Source: Mycolicibacterium aurum
Lineage (GTDB): Bacteria; Actinomycetota; Actinomycetes; Mycobacteriales; Mycobacteriaceae
NCBI RefSeq assembly: GCF_900637195.1
Contig: NZ_LR134356.1
Location: 5,456,001 to 5,520,000, forward strand
Length of the DNA: 64,000 nt
Reading direction: 5' to 3'
The notes under the pieces were generated by a model. That model was not told the DNA's origin. It ran no database searches and saw only the letters and a list, made by a program, of their open reading frames with translations. Positions 8,295 through 16,176 of the stretch are shown here, piece after piece (positions within the stretch are counted from its first letter, which is position 1; each line of letters begins with the position of its first letter). The translations under genes and the position numbers were made by a program.

Positions 8295-9278
8295 ATGACG
8301 AGCGATGATGCTGTCCAGCACGAGCTGCAAGAGTTCCTTGCGCAGGACCGCGCGGAGATCGCTGCTGAGTATGAGCGGATTTACCGGCGGACCGCGGAGG
8401 ACCCGGGCACTGCTGGCGATCAGGGCGAGGAGAACTGGGCTGCCCTGCTACGAAATTGGTTGCCGCCGAATTATCAGGTAGTGACCAAGGGCCGCATTAT
8501 CTTTCCCGACAAGGAGGCGTCGCCGCAGGTCGATATCTTGGTGCTCCGTGGTACGTATCCTCCGAGACTGGTGAGCAAGAAGCTTTACCTATCGACGGGA
8601 GTGATCGCCGCCTTTGAGTGCAAGAACACCCTGAAAGCTGCCCACTTCACCGACGCGACGGAGACTGCGCGGTGGGTGAAATCGAAAGCGGCGAAGCGTT
8701 ACGGCACACCTTACGACGAACTTCATTCGCTACCGATCTATGGGCTGCTGGCGCACAGCCATTCTTGGAAGGGTGTGGCGTCGACTCCGATAGACAACAT
8801 CGACAAGAAGATGTTGGAGGCGGTTGATAGCGTTGAGCATCCGTCTCAGTTGATCAACATTGTGTGCGTCGCTGACCTTGGAACGTGGACGTTGAACCAC
8901 TTTACGCAGGTACCGCACCTCTATCCAGCTGAGATCCAGGAGCTACGGGCTGTTGGCGGGCATTCGCCGAATTCTGGCACGATGACTGGCTTTTGCCGTT
9001 GGGGACTCGACAATACTGAACAGGTACCGGGGGCTGAGCCAAATCCGGTCGCGGTGTTGGTATCAGATCTGATCGAACGAATCGCTTGGGAAGACAGGGA
9101 TCTTAGACCTATCGCTGACTACTTCCGGATGGCGGGCGTGTCAGCTACCGGAACAATCTTGGGGCGCGAATACGCCCTACCGCATGTGTTCAGCTCATCA
9201 GTAGCCGAGCGGTTGGAGGCAATGGGTCCTACGTCGGGCTTGGAACACCTGTGGGATCCGTGGAACATGATGCAGTGA
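8295..9278 (+). CDS. DUF6602-like protein with PD-(D/E)XK-type nuclease signature
   Basis: A 327-residue soluble protein. The start ATG at 8295 has GGGGAGG 9 bases upstream. Residues 44-110 contain GEENW, then SPQVDILVLRG (D80), then GVIAAFECKNTL (E108, K110). This D...E-x-K spacing with hydrophobic strands on either side is the PD-(D/E)XK nuclease signature. The overall pattern reminds me of the DUF6602 family, whose function I do not know to be established. The gene is lower in GC than the backbone and lies inside the tRNA-Pro element with a membrane-anchored partner. A role in phage or plasmid defence is a guess from context; housekeeping use is unlikely. Confidence 0.75.
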   Translation: MTSDDAVQHELQEFLAQDRAEIAAEYERIYRRTAEDPGTAGDQGEENWAALLRNWLPPNYQVVTKGRIIFPDKEASPQVDILVLRGTYPPRLVSKKLYLSTGVIAAFECKNTLKAAHFTDATETARWVKSKAAKRYGTPYDELHSLPIYGLLAHSHSWKGVASTPIDNIDKKMLEAVDSVEHPSQLINIVCVADLGTWTLNHFTQVPHLYPAEIQELRAVGGHSPNSGTMTGFCRWGLDNTEQVPGAEPNPVAVLVSDLIERIAWEDRDLRPIADYFRMAGVSATGTILGREYALPHVFSSSVAERLEAMGPTSGLEHLWDPWNMMQ

Positions 9279-9283
9279 ACAGT

Positions 9284-9544
9284 CTAGGCGCCTAGTCTTC
9301 GCGATTCGTCGTTGCAGCGTCTTACTTTCCGGACGTCGGAGAGTCGGTATTCAGGTACGTCTTCGTCGGTGCGGCGGTGGATGCCGCGGCGGCCGTCTGG
9401 CCGTAGGTGGCCGGCGGGGCGCAGTTTTCCGTCTAGCCGCACCTGATCACTCTCAAGATGGCAGTCCGCACGCAGTCCGCAGTTGAACAACCGCACCCCA
9501 TACGCAGCCAACGCTGCCGACAGTCCTGAGCAGCGCGGATGCAT
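9284..9544 (-). CDS. Short hypothetical frame near the right end of the element
   Basis: An 86-residue minus-strand frame. The C-terminal part (LRPDGRRGIHRRTDEDVPEYRLSD) is polar and charged as small phage regulators or excisionases are, but I find no clear helix-turn-helix. The gene may start later than 9544. It covers the candidate arm sites at 9462-9485, and an excisionase or control protein would be expected at this place. Support is weak. Confidence 0.25.
   Translation of the reverse strand: MHPRCSGLSAALAAYGVRLFNCGLRADCHLESDQVRLDGKLRPAGHLRPDGRRGIHRRTDEDVPEYRLSDVRKVRRCNDESRRLGA
9473..9485 (+). promoter_or_regulatory. Candidate integrase arm site (right)
   Basis: CAGTCCGCAGTTG, identical to 6516-6528; a partial copy CAGTCCGCA lies just before it at 9462-9470. 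Confidence 0.4.
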
Positions 9545-9586
9545 TCGTCCGACGCAACCGACTCAATCAAACGCGCTGGTGTCGTG

Positions 9587-9686
9587 GTTCGGGACGAAGA
9601 GGTCGTGGGTTCGAATCCCGCCACCCCGACTCGCAGTGATTCGCAGAGGCCCTGATCCGATCGATTCGGTCAGGGCCTTCTTGCTG
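9587..9686 (+). repeat. attR-type 100-bp direct repeat (partial tRNA-Pro copy)
   Basis: Second copy of the 100-bp repeat. It holds only the 3' half of tRNA-Pro, from the anticodon loop on, plus the terminator. The 5' half is absent, so this is not a working tRNA. It marks the right boundary of the integrated element. Confidence 0.93.
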
Positions 9687-9755
9687 CGACGGGCGCGGTT
9701 CGGGACGGCGCAGCCTGGGCATCCCACGCGGACACCCCAGACTCAGGAGAACCAG

Positions 9756-10181
9756 ATGCCATCGCCATTGTCCGACGACGCCAAGAAGATGTTGTCCAAG
9801 CCCAATCCCGCCGTGATCAGCACCGTCCGCAGCGACGGGCATCCCGTCACCGCGGCGACGTGGTACCTACTGCGCGATGACAAGGTGCTCGTGAACATGG
9901 ACGTCGCCCGCAAGCGTCTCGACCATCTCCGCAAGGACCCGCGGGTCTCCCTGACGGTCATCGACGGTGACGACTGGTACACGCACGTCACCGTGATCGG
10001 ACGCGTCACGCAGATGTACGACGACGAGGGCCTGGCCGACATCGACGCCCTCTCCCAGCACTATCAGGGCAAGGAGTACCCGCAGCGGGACCGGCCGCGG
10101 GTCAGTGCGCTGATCGAGGTCGACCGCGTGCACGGGTGGGGCGCGCAGAAGAACAACGACCAGCCCGACGGTCGCGGCTGA
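9756..10181 (+). CDS. PPOX-class flavin/F420-binding protein
   Basis: A 141-residue split-barrel protein of the pyridoxamine 5'-phosphate oxidase-like superfamily, which in mycobacteria includes many F420- or FMN-dependent reductases. It starts MPSPLSDDAKKMLSKPNPAVISTV, followed by GHPVTAATWYLLRDDKVLVN and a conserved RVSLTVIDGDDWYTHVTVIG segment. These are typical of the F420-binding group. The start ATG at 9756 has CAGGAGA 6 bases upstream. It is the first backbone gene after the element. The substrate cannot be told from the sequence. Confidence 0.85.
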   Translation: MPSPLSDDAKKMLSKPNPAVISTVRSDGHPVTAATWYLLRDDKVLVNMDVARKRLDHLRKDPRVSLTVIDGDDWYTHVTVIGRVTQMYDDEGLADIDALSQHYQGKEYPQRDRPRVSALIEVDRVHGWGAQKNNDQPDGRG

Positions 10182-10193
10182 CGATTCAGCGGA

Positions 10194-13100
10194 TCACTCG
10201 GGCCCGGCGCCCTCCGGTGATCGGGACCCACTCCCGTCGGCCCGGCCGAATGTCGTGGACATCTGGTCTTCGCTGACGGCACGTCCGAACAGGAAGCCTT
10301 GGCCGAGCTCGCACCCCCACTCGACCAGAAGATCCCATTGGTCGCCACGTTCGATCCCCTCGGCGACGACGGTGAGGCCGAGACTCGCACCAAGACTCAC
10401 GATCGCCTTTGTTATTGCGTCGCAGCGCGGATCCCGCTGCAACCCGGCGATGAACTGCTTGTCGATCTTGAGGATGTCGACGGGGAGGTCGACGATCTTC
10501 ACCAGACCGCTGAACCCCGTGCCGACATCGTCGATGGCGATGCGCACGCCCTTGTCACGAAGCCGGTCGAGGTCGGCTTTGACCGAATTCGCGACCAGAC
10601 CCGCATAGGTTTCGGTCATTTCCAGCACGAGCCTGCCGGGATCGAGCCCGGTCGCGGTCAGTGCGTCGTGGACATCGGTGTAGAGATCGCCTACCTCCAG
10701 TTGCCGGAAGGACACATTGACGTGCACAGCAGCGGTCGCCAACGGGCCGGTCCAATGTCGGGCCTGTCGGCACGCTTCGACGAGGACATGACGTCCGATC
10801 GCCGGCATGTGTCGGGACGCCTCGGCAACATTCAAGAACTGATCCGGGGTCAGGAGCCCCCATTCCGGATGTTCCCAGCGCAGAAGCGCTTCCGCTGCCA
10901 CGCAGTCGCCGGTCGAGAGATTCACGATCGGTTGGACGTGGACGACGAGCTCGTCACGGGCAAGCGCCCGATCCAAGTCGGAGACCAACCGCACCGCGCG
11001 CATCATGGCGGCCTCTTGCGAGGGCCTGCCAGTGTTCACCTGGTCCTTACCGCCTCGCTTGGCCTGGTACATCAGCTGATCCGCGCGATGCAGTAGAGCT
11101 TCCGCAGTGGTGCCTGGATGCGACGTGGCCACCCCGGCGCTCATGGAGAGTTGTTCGTAGGTTCGCCCATCGGCCAGGGTGACCGGACGACGGACTTCCC
11201 TGCGGATGCGTTCGGCCACGCTGTGCAGCTGGGCGACATCAGCGGCGCCAGGGCAGAGCACGGCGAACTCATCACCGCCGACCCGCGCTGCTGTGTCGCC
11301 AGGTCGAATCGCATCCCGGATCCGCCGAGCGACGATCGCCAGAACCTCATCGCCTTGAGCATGCCCCCAGGTGTCGTTGACCGCTTTGAAACCGTCCAGG
11401 TCGAGGAATATCAGTCCCACACAGGACTTTTCACGCTCTGAGTGTGCGAGCGCGTGCTCGATGCGGTTCATCAGCAACACGCGATTGGCGAGTCCCGTCA
11501 GTGGATCATGCAGGGCCAGATGCTGCAGTTCGGCCTCGGCCCGCCTGCGACCGGTGATGTCTTCGACCAAACAGATTCCGTAGGGATTGGACCCAGGCGG
11601 AGCGACAATCGACGCAGACACTGCACCCCAGACTGTGCAGCCGTCGGCGCGCTGGAAGGCCATCTCCGCTTCGCAGGGCTGGCCGATCTGGAGGCTGAGG
11701 AGCTGTTGTAATCCGCCTGCTCCCACACCCGCCTGGTCGCTACCCAGGTCGGTGACAACCAACTCCAACACGTCGGTCGGCTCGCGACCCAGGAGGTCAC
11801 CCAGCGCCTGGTTGCAGCGGGTGATGCGGCCGGCGCGGCCGGGCATCACCTCGAACATGAACATGCCCATCGGGGCGGTGTCGAACGCGAGCCTGAAGCG
11901 CTCTTCACTGTCCGCCAACGCTTTCTCGGCCGACTTCCTCTCGGTGATGTCCATGGCCACTTCGATGTATCCGATGCATCCGCCGTCCTCGTCGGTCATC
12001 TGTGAGACGGCAAGGCTCACCGCCGCGTGGGTGCCGTCGCGTCGGACGAACGTCCATTCGCTGATCTCAGCTCGCTCCGGGGTGACGTCGCGGACGAAGA
12101 CGTCGAAGCCCGGGGGTATGCCCATCTCCGTCGCGCGGGCGCACACCTCGGGGTAGTAGTGGAAATCCATCGGCGTTCGGCCGAGCATCTCCGCCGCAGT
12201 CCACCCGAGCAGTCGCTCCGCACCGTGGTTGAAGACCGTGATGTGTCCTGCCGGGTCGGTCCCGACGATCGCCTGCTCGGATGCCGCCTCCAGCACTGCG
12301 GCAAAGAGGTCGCGCGCCTGACGAAGTGCTTGCGCATTCTTGCGCTGCTCGGTGACGTCGCGAAACGCCATCACGGTGAATCTGGAATGGCGTGACAGTG
12401 GTGCCGTGGTGAGCTCCACCACGCGGGATTCGTCGGCGACGACGACGTCGCGCGGCAGATTGGGTGCCGTCTCGCCGGCACCGACGACCATCGTGTCCGC
12501 GTGCGACGCCGCGACAACCTGTTGGGCCACACCCGAATCAGCGGCCCGCGCATTCTGTAGGACGACCTCGCGGCCCGGGTCGACGAGGATCACGCTGTCA
12601 TGGATGCTGTCGAGCACGGCGCCCAGAAGCTCGGAGTCTTGGTCCGCCTGATCACGCGCGTCCTCCAGCTGCGCGATCAGGCGCGCGCGAGAATCGCGAA
12701 ACAGTGAGAGGGCCAACACGATCAGCGTGAGGCTGCACACCATGGCTTGGGCCAGCAACGCCCGCGCCTGAATGTCGGGGACGATGAACACCCCCCTGTT
12801 CGAGAGGGTTGCGAAAATGATCCAGGCGCCTGCCACGGTCAGGAACACCGTGCTGACCGTGGTGCTGTACCGCAGCGCCAGCCACATTGCGGGAACCAGG
12901 GTGAGGAAGGCCAGCGGCACACCGATGTTCAGCCAGAAGGTCCACACGTAGACGAACACCGTGCCGCTTCCCACCACCAGCGCTTCGACGACTCCCAGCG
13001 CCGACACCTGTGGCCGTCGCCATCTGACGTCGCGAAACCGCAGCCACACCGCCACTCCGAGAAGCGCCGTCGCTCCGTTGCGCACAGCGAAGAGCGCGAA

Positions 13101-13565
13101 CGTCTCCCAGACGGGCGCTCCTGTGACCGTTGTGAGGAAGGCGGTCGCCAGGACTGCGGCGCAACAACTTCCGGCGGTCACCGCAGCGACAAGGCGCGCC
13201 AGGTCAGCGGGGTCACGAAGGACGATCTCGTCTCGGCGGTATGTCAGTATCTCCACCGCCACCGCGGCCAGCGTGACGTTGACCAGTACGAACCAAGCTC
13301 CGAGCAGCGGCGACGCGCCCGTCAGGATGTTCATGACGAACGTGAGGATGGCCAGCATCGACACATGAACCGCGCGCTCGCGCGTCCCACCTGGTCGTAC
13401 GGTGATCAACCAGATCACCGCCACCGCGGCCGCGGGCCACACCAGCGCGACCTCCCCGCCGCCCAGCCGGGTGGCGCGACCGGCAACGGTCGCAAGCGCA
13501 TACGCCAAGGGCAACACGAAGTACAACGTCACTGAGCGCGGGACTCGACTCATTGAAAACACCAC
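10194..13565 (-). CDS. MASE1-PAS-GGDEF-EAL cyclic-di-GMP turnover protein
   Basis: A 1123-residue membrane sensor. An N-terminal MASE1-like region with about eight membrane helices (roughly 1-285) is followed by PAS-type domains near 310-405, 418-545 and 553-680. GGDEF follows at about 688-845 and EAL at about 875-1110. The cyclase site is intact (ARVGGDEF near residue 763). The phosphodiesterase site keeps its key residues: AEALLRW, VNVSFRQL, LEMTET, DDVGTGFSG, LKID, AEGIE and GQGF. Either or both activities may therefore work, with the PAS domains choosing. A second ATG, four codons in, is an equally good start. It is convergent with the PPOX gene. Confidence 0.93.
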   Translation of the reverse strand: MVFSMSRVPRSVTLYFVLPLAYALATVAGRATRLGGGEVALVWPAAAVAVIWLITVRPGGTRERAVHVSMLAILTFVMNILTGASPLLGAWFVLVNVTLAAVAVEILTYRRDEIVLRDPADLARLVAAVTAGSCCAAVLATAFLTTVTGAPVWETFALFAVRNGATALLGVAVWLRFRDVRWRRPQVSALGVVEALVVGSGTVFVYVWTFWLNIGVPLAFLTLVPAMWLALRYSTTVSTVFLTVAGAWIIFATLSNRGVFIVPDIQARALLAQAMVCSLTLIVLALSLFRDSRARLIAQLEDARDQADQDSELLGAVLDSIHDSVILVDPGREVVLQNARAADSGVAQQVVAASHADTMVVGAGETAPNLPRDVVVADESRVVELTTAPLSRHSRFTVMAFRDVTEQRKNAQALRQARDLFAAVLEAASEQAIVGTDPAGHITVFNHGAERLLGWTAAEMLGRTPMDFHYYPEVCARATEMGIPPGFDVFVRDVTPERAEISEWTFVRRDGTHAAVSLAVSQMTDEDGGCIGYIEVAMDITERKSAEKALADSEERFRLAFDTAPMGMFMFEVMPGRAGRITRCNQALGDLLGREPTDVLELVVTDLGSDQAGVGAGGLQQLLSLQIGQPCEAEMAFQRADGCTVWGAVSASIVAPPGSNPYGICLVEDITGRRRAEAELQHLALHDPLTGLANRVLLMNRIEHALAHSEREKSCVGLIFLDLDGFKAVNDTWGHAQGDEVLAIVARRIRDAIRPGDTAARVGGDEFAVLCPGAADVAQLHSVAERIRREVRRPVTLADGRTYEQLSMSAGVATSHPGTTAEALLHRADQLMYQAKRGGKDQVNTGRPSQEAAMMRAVRLVSDLDRALARDELVVHVQPIVNLSTGDCVAAEALLRWEHPEWGLLTPDQFLNVAEASRHMPAIGRHVLVEACRQARHWTGPLATAAVHVNVSFRQLEVGDLYTDVHDALTATGLDPGRLVLEMTETYAGLVANSVKADLDRLRDKGVRIAIDDVGTGFSGLVKIVDLPVDILKIDKQFIAGLQRDPRCDAITKAIVSLGASLGLTVVAEGIERGDQWDLLVEWGCELGQGFLFGRAVSEDQMSTTFGRADGSGSRSPEGAGPE

Positions 13566-13768
13566 TTCGGGTACCTACAAGCTTCTCGATCAGCATGCAG
13601 CCGCGTTCACCTGTTCGAGCGTGAACGGCGGAAATGCTACTCAACGCACAAGGTCGACGCCGAGGTCACGGCTGGTCGCCGGCCGTCGAATTGGTGCTCA
13701 GGCCCACCCGGTGCCTCCTTTAGGCTTTTCATCGATGTCCGGTCACTCACGTGAATGGAGACCTGTCA

Positions 13769-14053
13769 GTGCGCGTTGACCCCGAGATACTGCGCGCCTT
13801 CGCCGGCCAGGTGGATATCGCGTCGGGGCTGATTCGCGAAGCTGATGTCGGCACCACGGTGGCCACTGCCGCCGACGATCTGGACGGCGCGACTACGCAG
13901 TGGGCGGCCCGACTGGTCGGCGCACATGTGAAAGCGGTTGCCGACGAGATCGCCACCAGCGTCGGCGCCATGGGCGCAGCGGTGCGTGGCGCGGGCAGCG
14001 CGTACGAGGTGACCGATTCGGAACTGGCCGGCAGCTTCAACGGGATCTTGTGA
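13769..14053 (+). CDS. EspC-like type VII secretion target protein
   Basis: A 94-residue helical protein beginning RVDPEILRAFAGQVD, the pattern of the mycobacterial EspC-like family (PF10824-type), ESX substrates of about 100 residues. I chose GTG at 13769 because GGAG lies 8 bases upstream; the frame also has a GTG at 13751. It is the first gene of a tight three-gene operon: the next gene starts 3 bp after its stop. It may act as the small partner or co-secreted chaperone of the large protein encoded next. Confidence 0.75.
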   Translation: MRVDPEILRAFAGQVDIASGLIREADVGTTVATAADDLDGATTQWAARLVGAHVKAVADEIATSVGAMGAAVRGAGSAYEVTDSELAGSFNGIL

Positions 14054-14056
14054 ACA

Positions 14057-15436
14057 GTGTTGCCCACCCGATCCCGGCTGGAACGCTGGAATCCCGACTC
14101 CCTGAGGTTCACCGGCCGTGCGGTGAAGGACAGTGGCCGGACTGTCGCCCATGCCGTCACCGCGCTGAGCACCAACGTCACAACCATGCCGGATACCAAG
14201 GCATGGTCAGGCGATGCCCACACAGCGGCAACCACGATGTTCGACCGGGCAGCAAAACAGACGGAGGCATTCTCGGCGTACACGTCCGCGCTCAGTGGCG
14301 TCCTGATCGCGGGTGCCGGCACCATCGGCGACGCCCGCACGGCACTGCTGGACAGGGCCGATCAGATCGACATGACCGGCCAACTGCACGTCAACGAGCA
14401 GTGGGTGGTCCTGATCGCCGGTACCAGGATGACGCTCGACGAGGCCGCCGCACTGGAGAAGCGCGCCCAGGCCGAACAGATGACCGTGAACGGACTGCTG
14501 CTGAAAGTGGGCGCCGCCGACGACGACACAGCCGACAGTCTGGCCGCGGCGGCGATGCCGTACGGAGTGGACATGCCGGGCACGTCCGATCCCAACGACC
14601 CGTTTCGCATTCCGACGTCGGGGTCGCAGAGACCGGGCGACGAAGTCCCCAATCCGTCCAACCCCGTAGGCATGATGCAGCAGGCCGTGATTCGAGATAC
14701 CGACATGGCGCAGACGGTCCGCGACACCAAGACCGAGACGAAGTACGACCCCGCTACCGGCGAAGAGATATCCACGACGACAACGATTTACAAGCAGGAC
14801 GGAAGCAGGCATGTCACGACGGTCAATGCCCGCCCCACCTTCTCGGATCGTGGGCCCACCACCACCGAAACCCACTTCGACAAAGACGGTGACGAGATCT
14901 CGGAAACCAGCTCGTTCACGTTCAACGACTTCGGCGACCACGGGATGGAGAATGCGAACGTCACCACGGTCACGTTTCCCAATGGCACCGTGACCACGCT
15001 TATCGAGTACCCGGGCGGCGGCAGAAGTGCCACCGTCCAAGTCCCGGGTCGTCCTCCAGCAGACGTCCCGCTGGAGCTCTTCGACAACCCTGCTCTTATG
15101 ACGGGCGAGGCTGCCATTACGGGGTTGGAGTCGCAAGCCCCAAGAGGCTTTCCGATGCTCAGCGACGACGCGGCGGAGCGTGTGCGGATCGGCGCCAAGT
15201 ACGGAGGCCCTGCCCTCGGCATTGCGACCGCTCTGTGGGACGTTGCCGTTGCGGATTCCGGATTCCAGCGATGTGTCGCGACAGCTGAGGGAGTTACGTC
15301 TCTCACGACGGGCGCCCTTGCGGGCCTGGCAACATCGGAGATGGGGCCGTGGGTGGCTATCACGGCCGCCATTGGTGCCTCCGAGGGCGGCACGGCTCTC
15401 GGCAACTGGATCGGCAACACGTTTTGCCCGCGATGA
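14057..15436 (+). CDS. WXG100-like large protein, candidate type VII secreted effector
   Basis: A 459-residue protein with a helical N-terminal domain carrying W-S-G at 50-52 (TKAWSGDAHTA), like the WxG of WXG100 proteins, and a second helical segment to about residue 170. A Pro/Ser linker follows (180-210), then a Thr-rich repetitive beta-like region (about 220-330: TETKYDPATGEEISTTTT, TTTETHFDKDGDEISETS). The C-terminal 90 residues are rich in Gly and Ala (ALAGLATSEMGPWVAITAAIGASEG), like membrane-inserting segments. Some mycobacterial ESX-linked proteins (Rv0029/Rv2082/Rv3899c type) have a similar architecture. The GTG start at 14057 follows 3 bp after the EspC-like gene and the stop overlaps the next ATG. 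Effector function is inference. Confidence 0.7.
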   Translation: MLPTRSRLERWNPDSLRFTGRAVKDSGRTVAHAVTALSTNVTTMPDTKAWSGDAHTAATTMFDRAAKQTEAFSAYTSALSGVLIAGAGTIGDARTALLDRADQIDMTGQLHVNEQWVVLIAGTRMTLDEAAALEKRAQAEQMTVNGLLLKVGAADDDTADSLAAAAMPYGVDMPGTSDPNDPFRIPTSGSQRPGDEVPNPSNPVGMMQQAVIRDTDMAQTVRDTKTETKYDPATGEEISTTTTIYKQDGSRHVTTVNARPTFSDRGPTTTETHFDKDGDEISETSSFTFNDFGDHGMENANVTTVTFPNGTVTTLIEYPGGGRSATVQVPGRPPADVPLELFDNPALMTGEAAITGLESQAPRGFPMLSDDAAERVRIGAKYGGPALGIATALWDVAVADSGFQRCVATAEGVTSLTTGALAGLATSEMGPWVAITAAIGASEGGTALGNWIGNTFCPR

Positions 15437-16176
15437 ACCGTTCTGCACGTCCCATCGTTCTGTCCGTCGCACTCGCGGGATTCGGGGCCTTCGCCAGCGT
15501 GTGGGTCGTCATTTGGCTACTTCGCGGGAGCTACCCAACGGCATTGATCGTTCTTGGGCTGGCTATTTGGGCGTTCGGTTTTGCCCTGTTCTTTCTCTGT
15601 ACGACCTTGGGAGCAACGAAGCCACGGATAGAAGTAGACGAAGCAGGCACTCTGCTTCGTCCCGGCACATTCGTCGACACCGTGTTCATAGTTTCAACTG
15701 TCGCGATAACTATCGTTGCGGCGCTCTATCTCATATTCTCTCCGCTCGGCATGATCGACTACGTCCCGACGGGGACCCCACGCCGAAGTGCCCCCGTCGG
15801 TTGCATTGTCCTGCTGTTGTTCGGGGTGCCAACCCTGTTTCGGACTCTCAAGCACAGGGGCTCAGGGCATCTGCATCTCGGTCCAGCCGGCTTTGAAGTC
15901 TGGAACGCCCAGTGGGGCTCCTTCAGGCACGGCTCATGGGAGGACATCGAACAGATCTTGGATCAGCCGCTCAGAGGCCGGAAGCCGCCCAACGGTGTCG
16001 TCGTGTTCGTGTTGGCCGGCAAACGCAGCGCCACACTGATGTCTGACGCTGTCACCGACGACAGCGATGCCCTGCTCGAGTGGGTCAGATTCTACTGGCA
16101 GCACCCCGAGCACCGAGACGAGCTCGTCGATGACCGCGCCCTGAGACGTCTCAGCGACCAGTTCACCACCGACTGA
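15433..16176 (+). CDS. Four-helix membrane protein, candidate immunity or partner protein
   Basis: A 247-residue protein starting at ATG 15433, which overlaps the preceding stop (ATGA). Hydrophobic segments lie at about 7-30, 36-60, 78-100 and 117-135, followed by a soluble C-terminal domain of about 110 residues (GHLHLGPAGFEVWNAQWGSF...). Codon use is less GC-biased than in the neighbours in the first 350 bases. A membrane protein translationally coupled to a WXG-like protein is the arrangement expected for an immunity protein. A structural partner is equally possible. I recognise no named family. Its end overlaps the end of the convergent EspG-like gene by 14 bp. Confidence 0.7.
   Translation: MNRSARPIVLSVALAGFGAFASVWVVIWLLRGSYPTALIVLGLAIWAFGFALFFLCTTLGATKPRIEVDEAGTLLRPGTFVDTVFIVSTVAITIVAALYLIFSPLGMIDYVPTGTPRRSAPVGCIVLLLFGVPTLFRTLKHRGSGHLHLGPAGFEVWNAQWGSFRHGSWEDIEQILDQPLRGRKPPNGVVVFVLAGKRSATLMSDAVTDDSDALLEWVRFYWQHPEHRDELVDDRALRRLSDQFTTD

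Noticed and set aside
9587..9660. Second tRNA-Pro gene
   Set aside because: Only the 3' half is present; the acceptor 5' strand and D-arm are missing, so it is the duplicated attachment site.
14207..15472. 421-codon open frame on the minus strand
   Set aside because: Antisense to the WXG-like protein; the plus strand has the coupled starts, ribosome site and family-like N-terminus.
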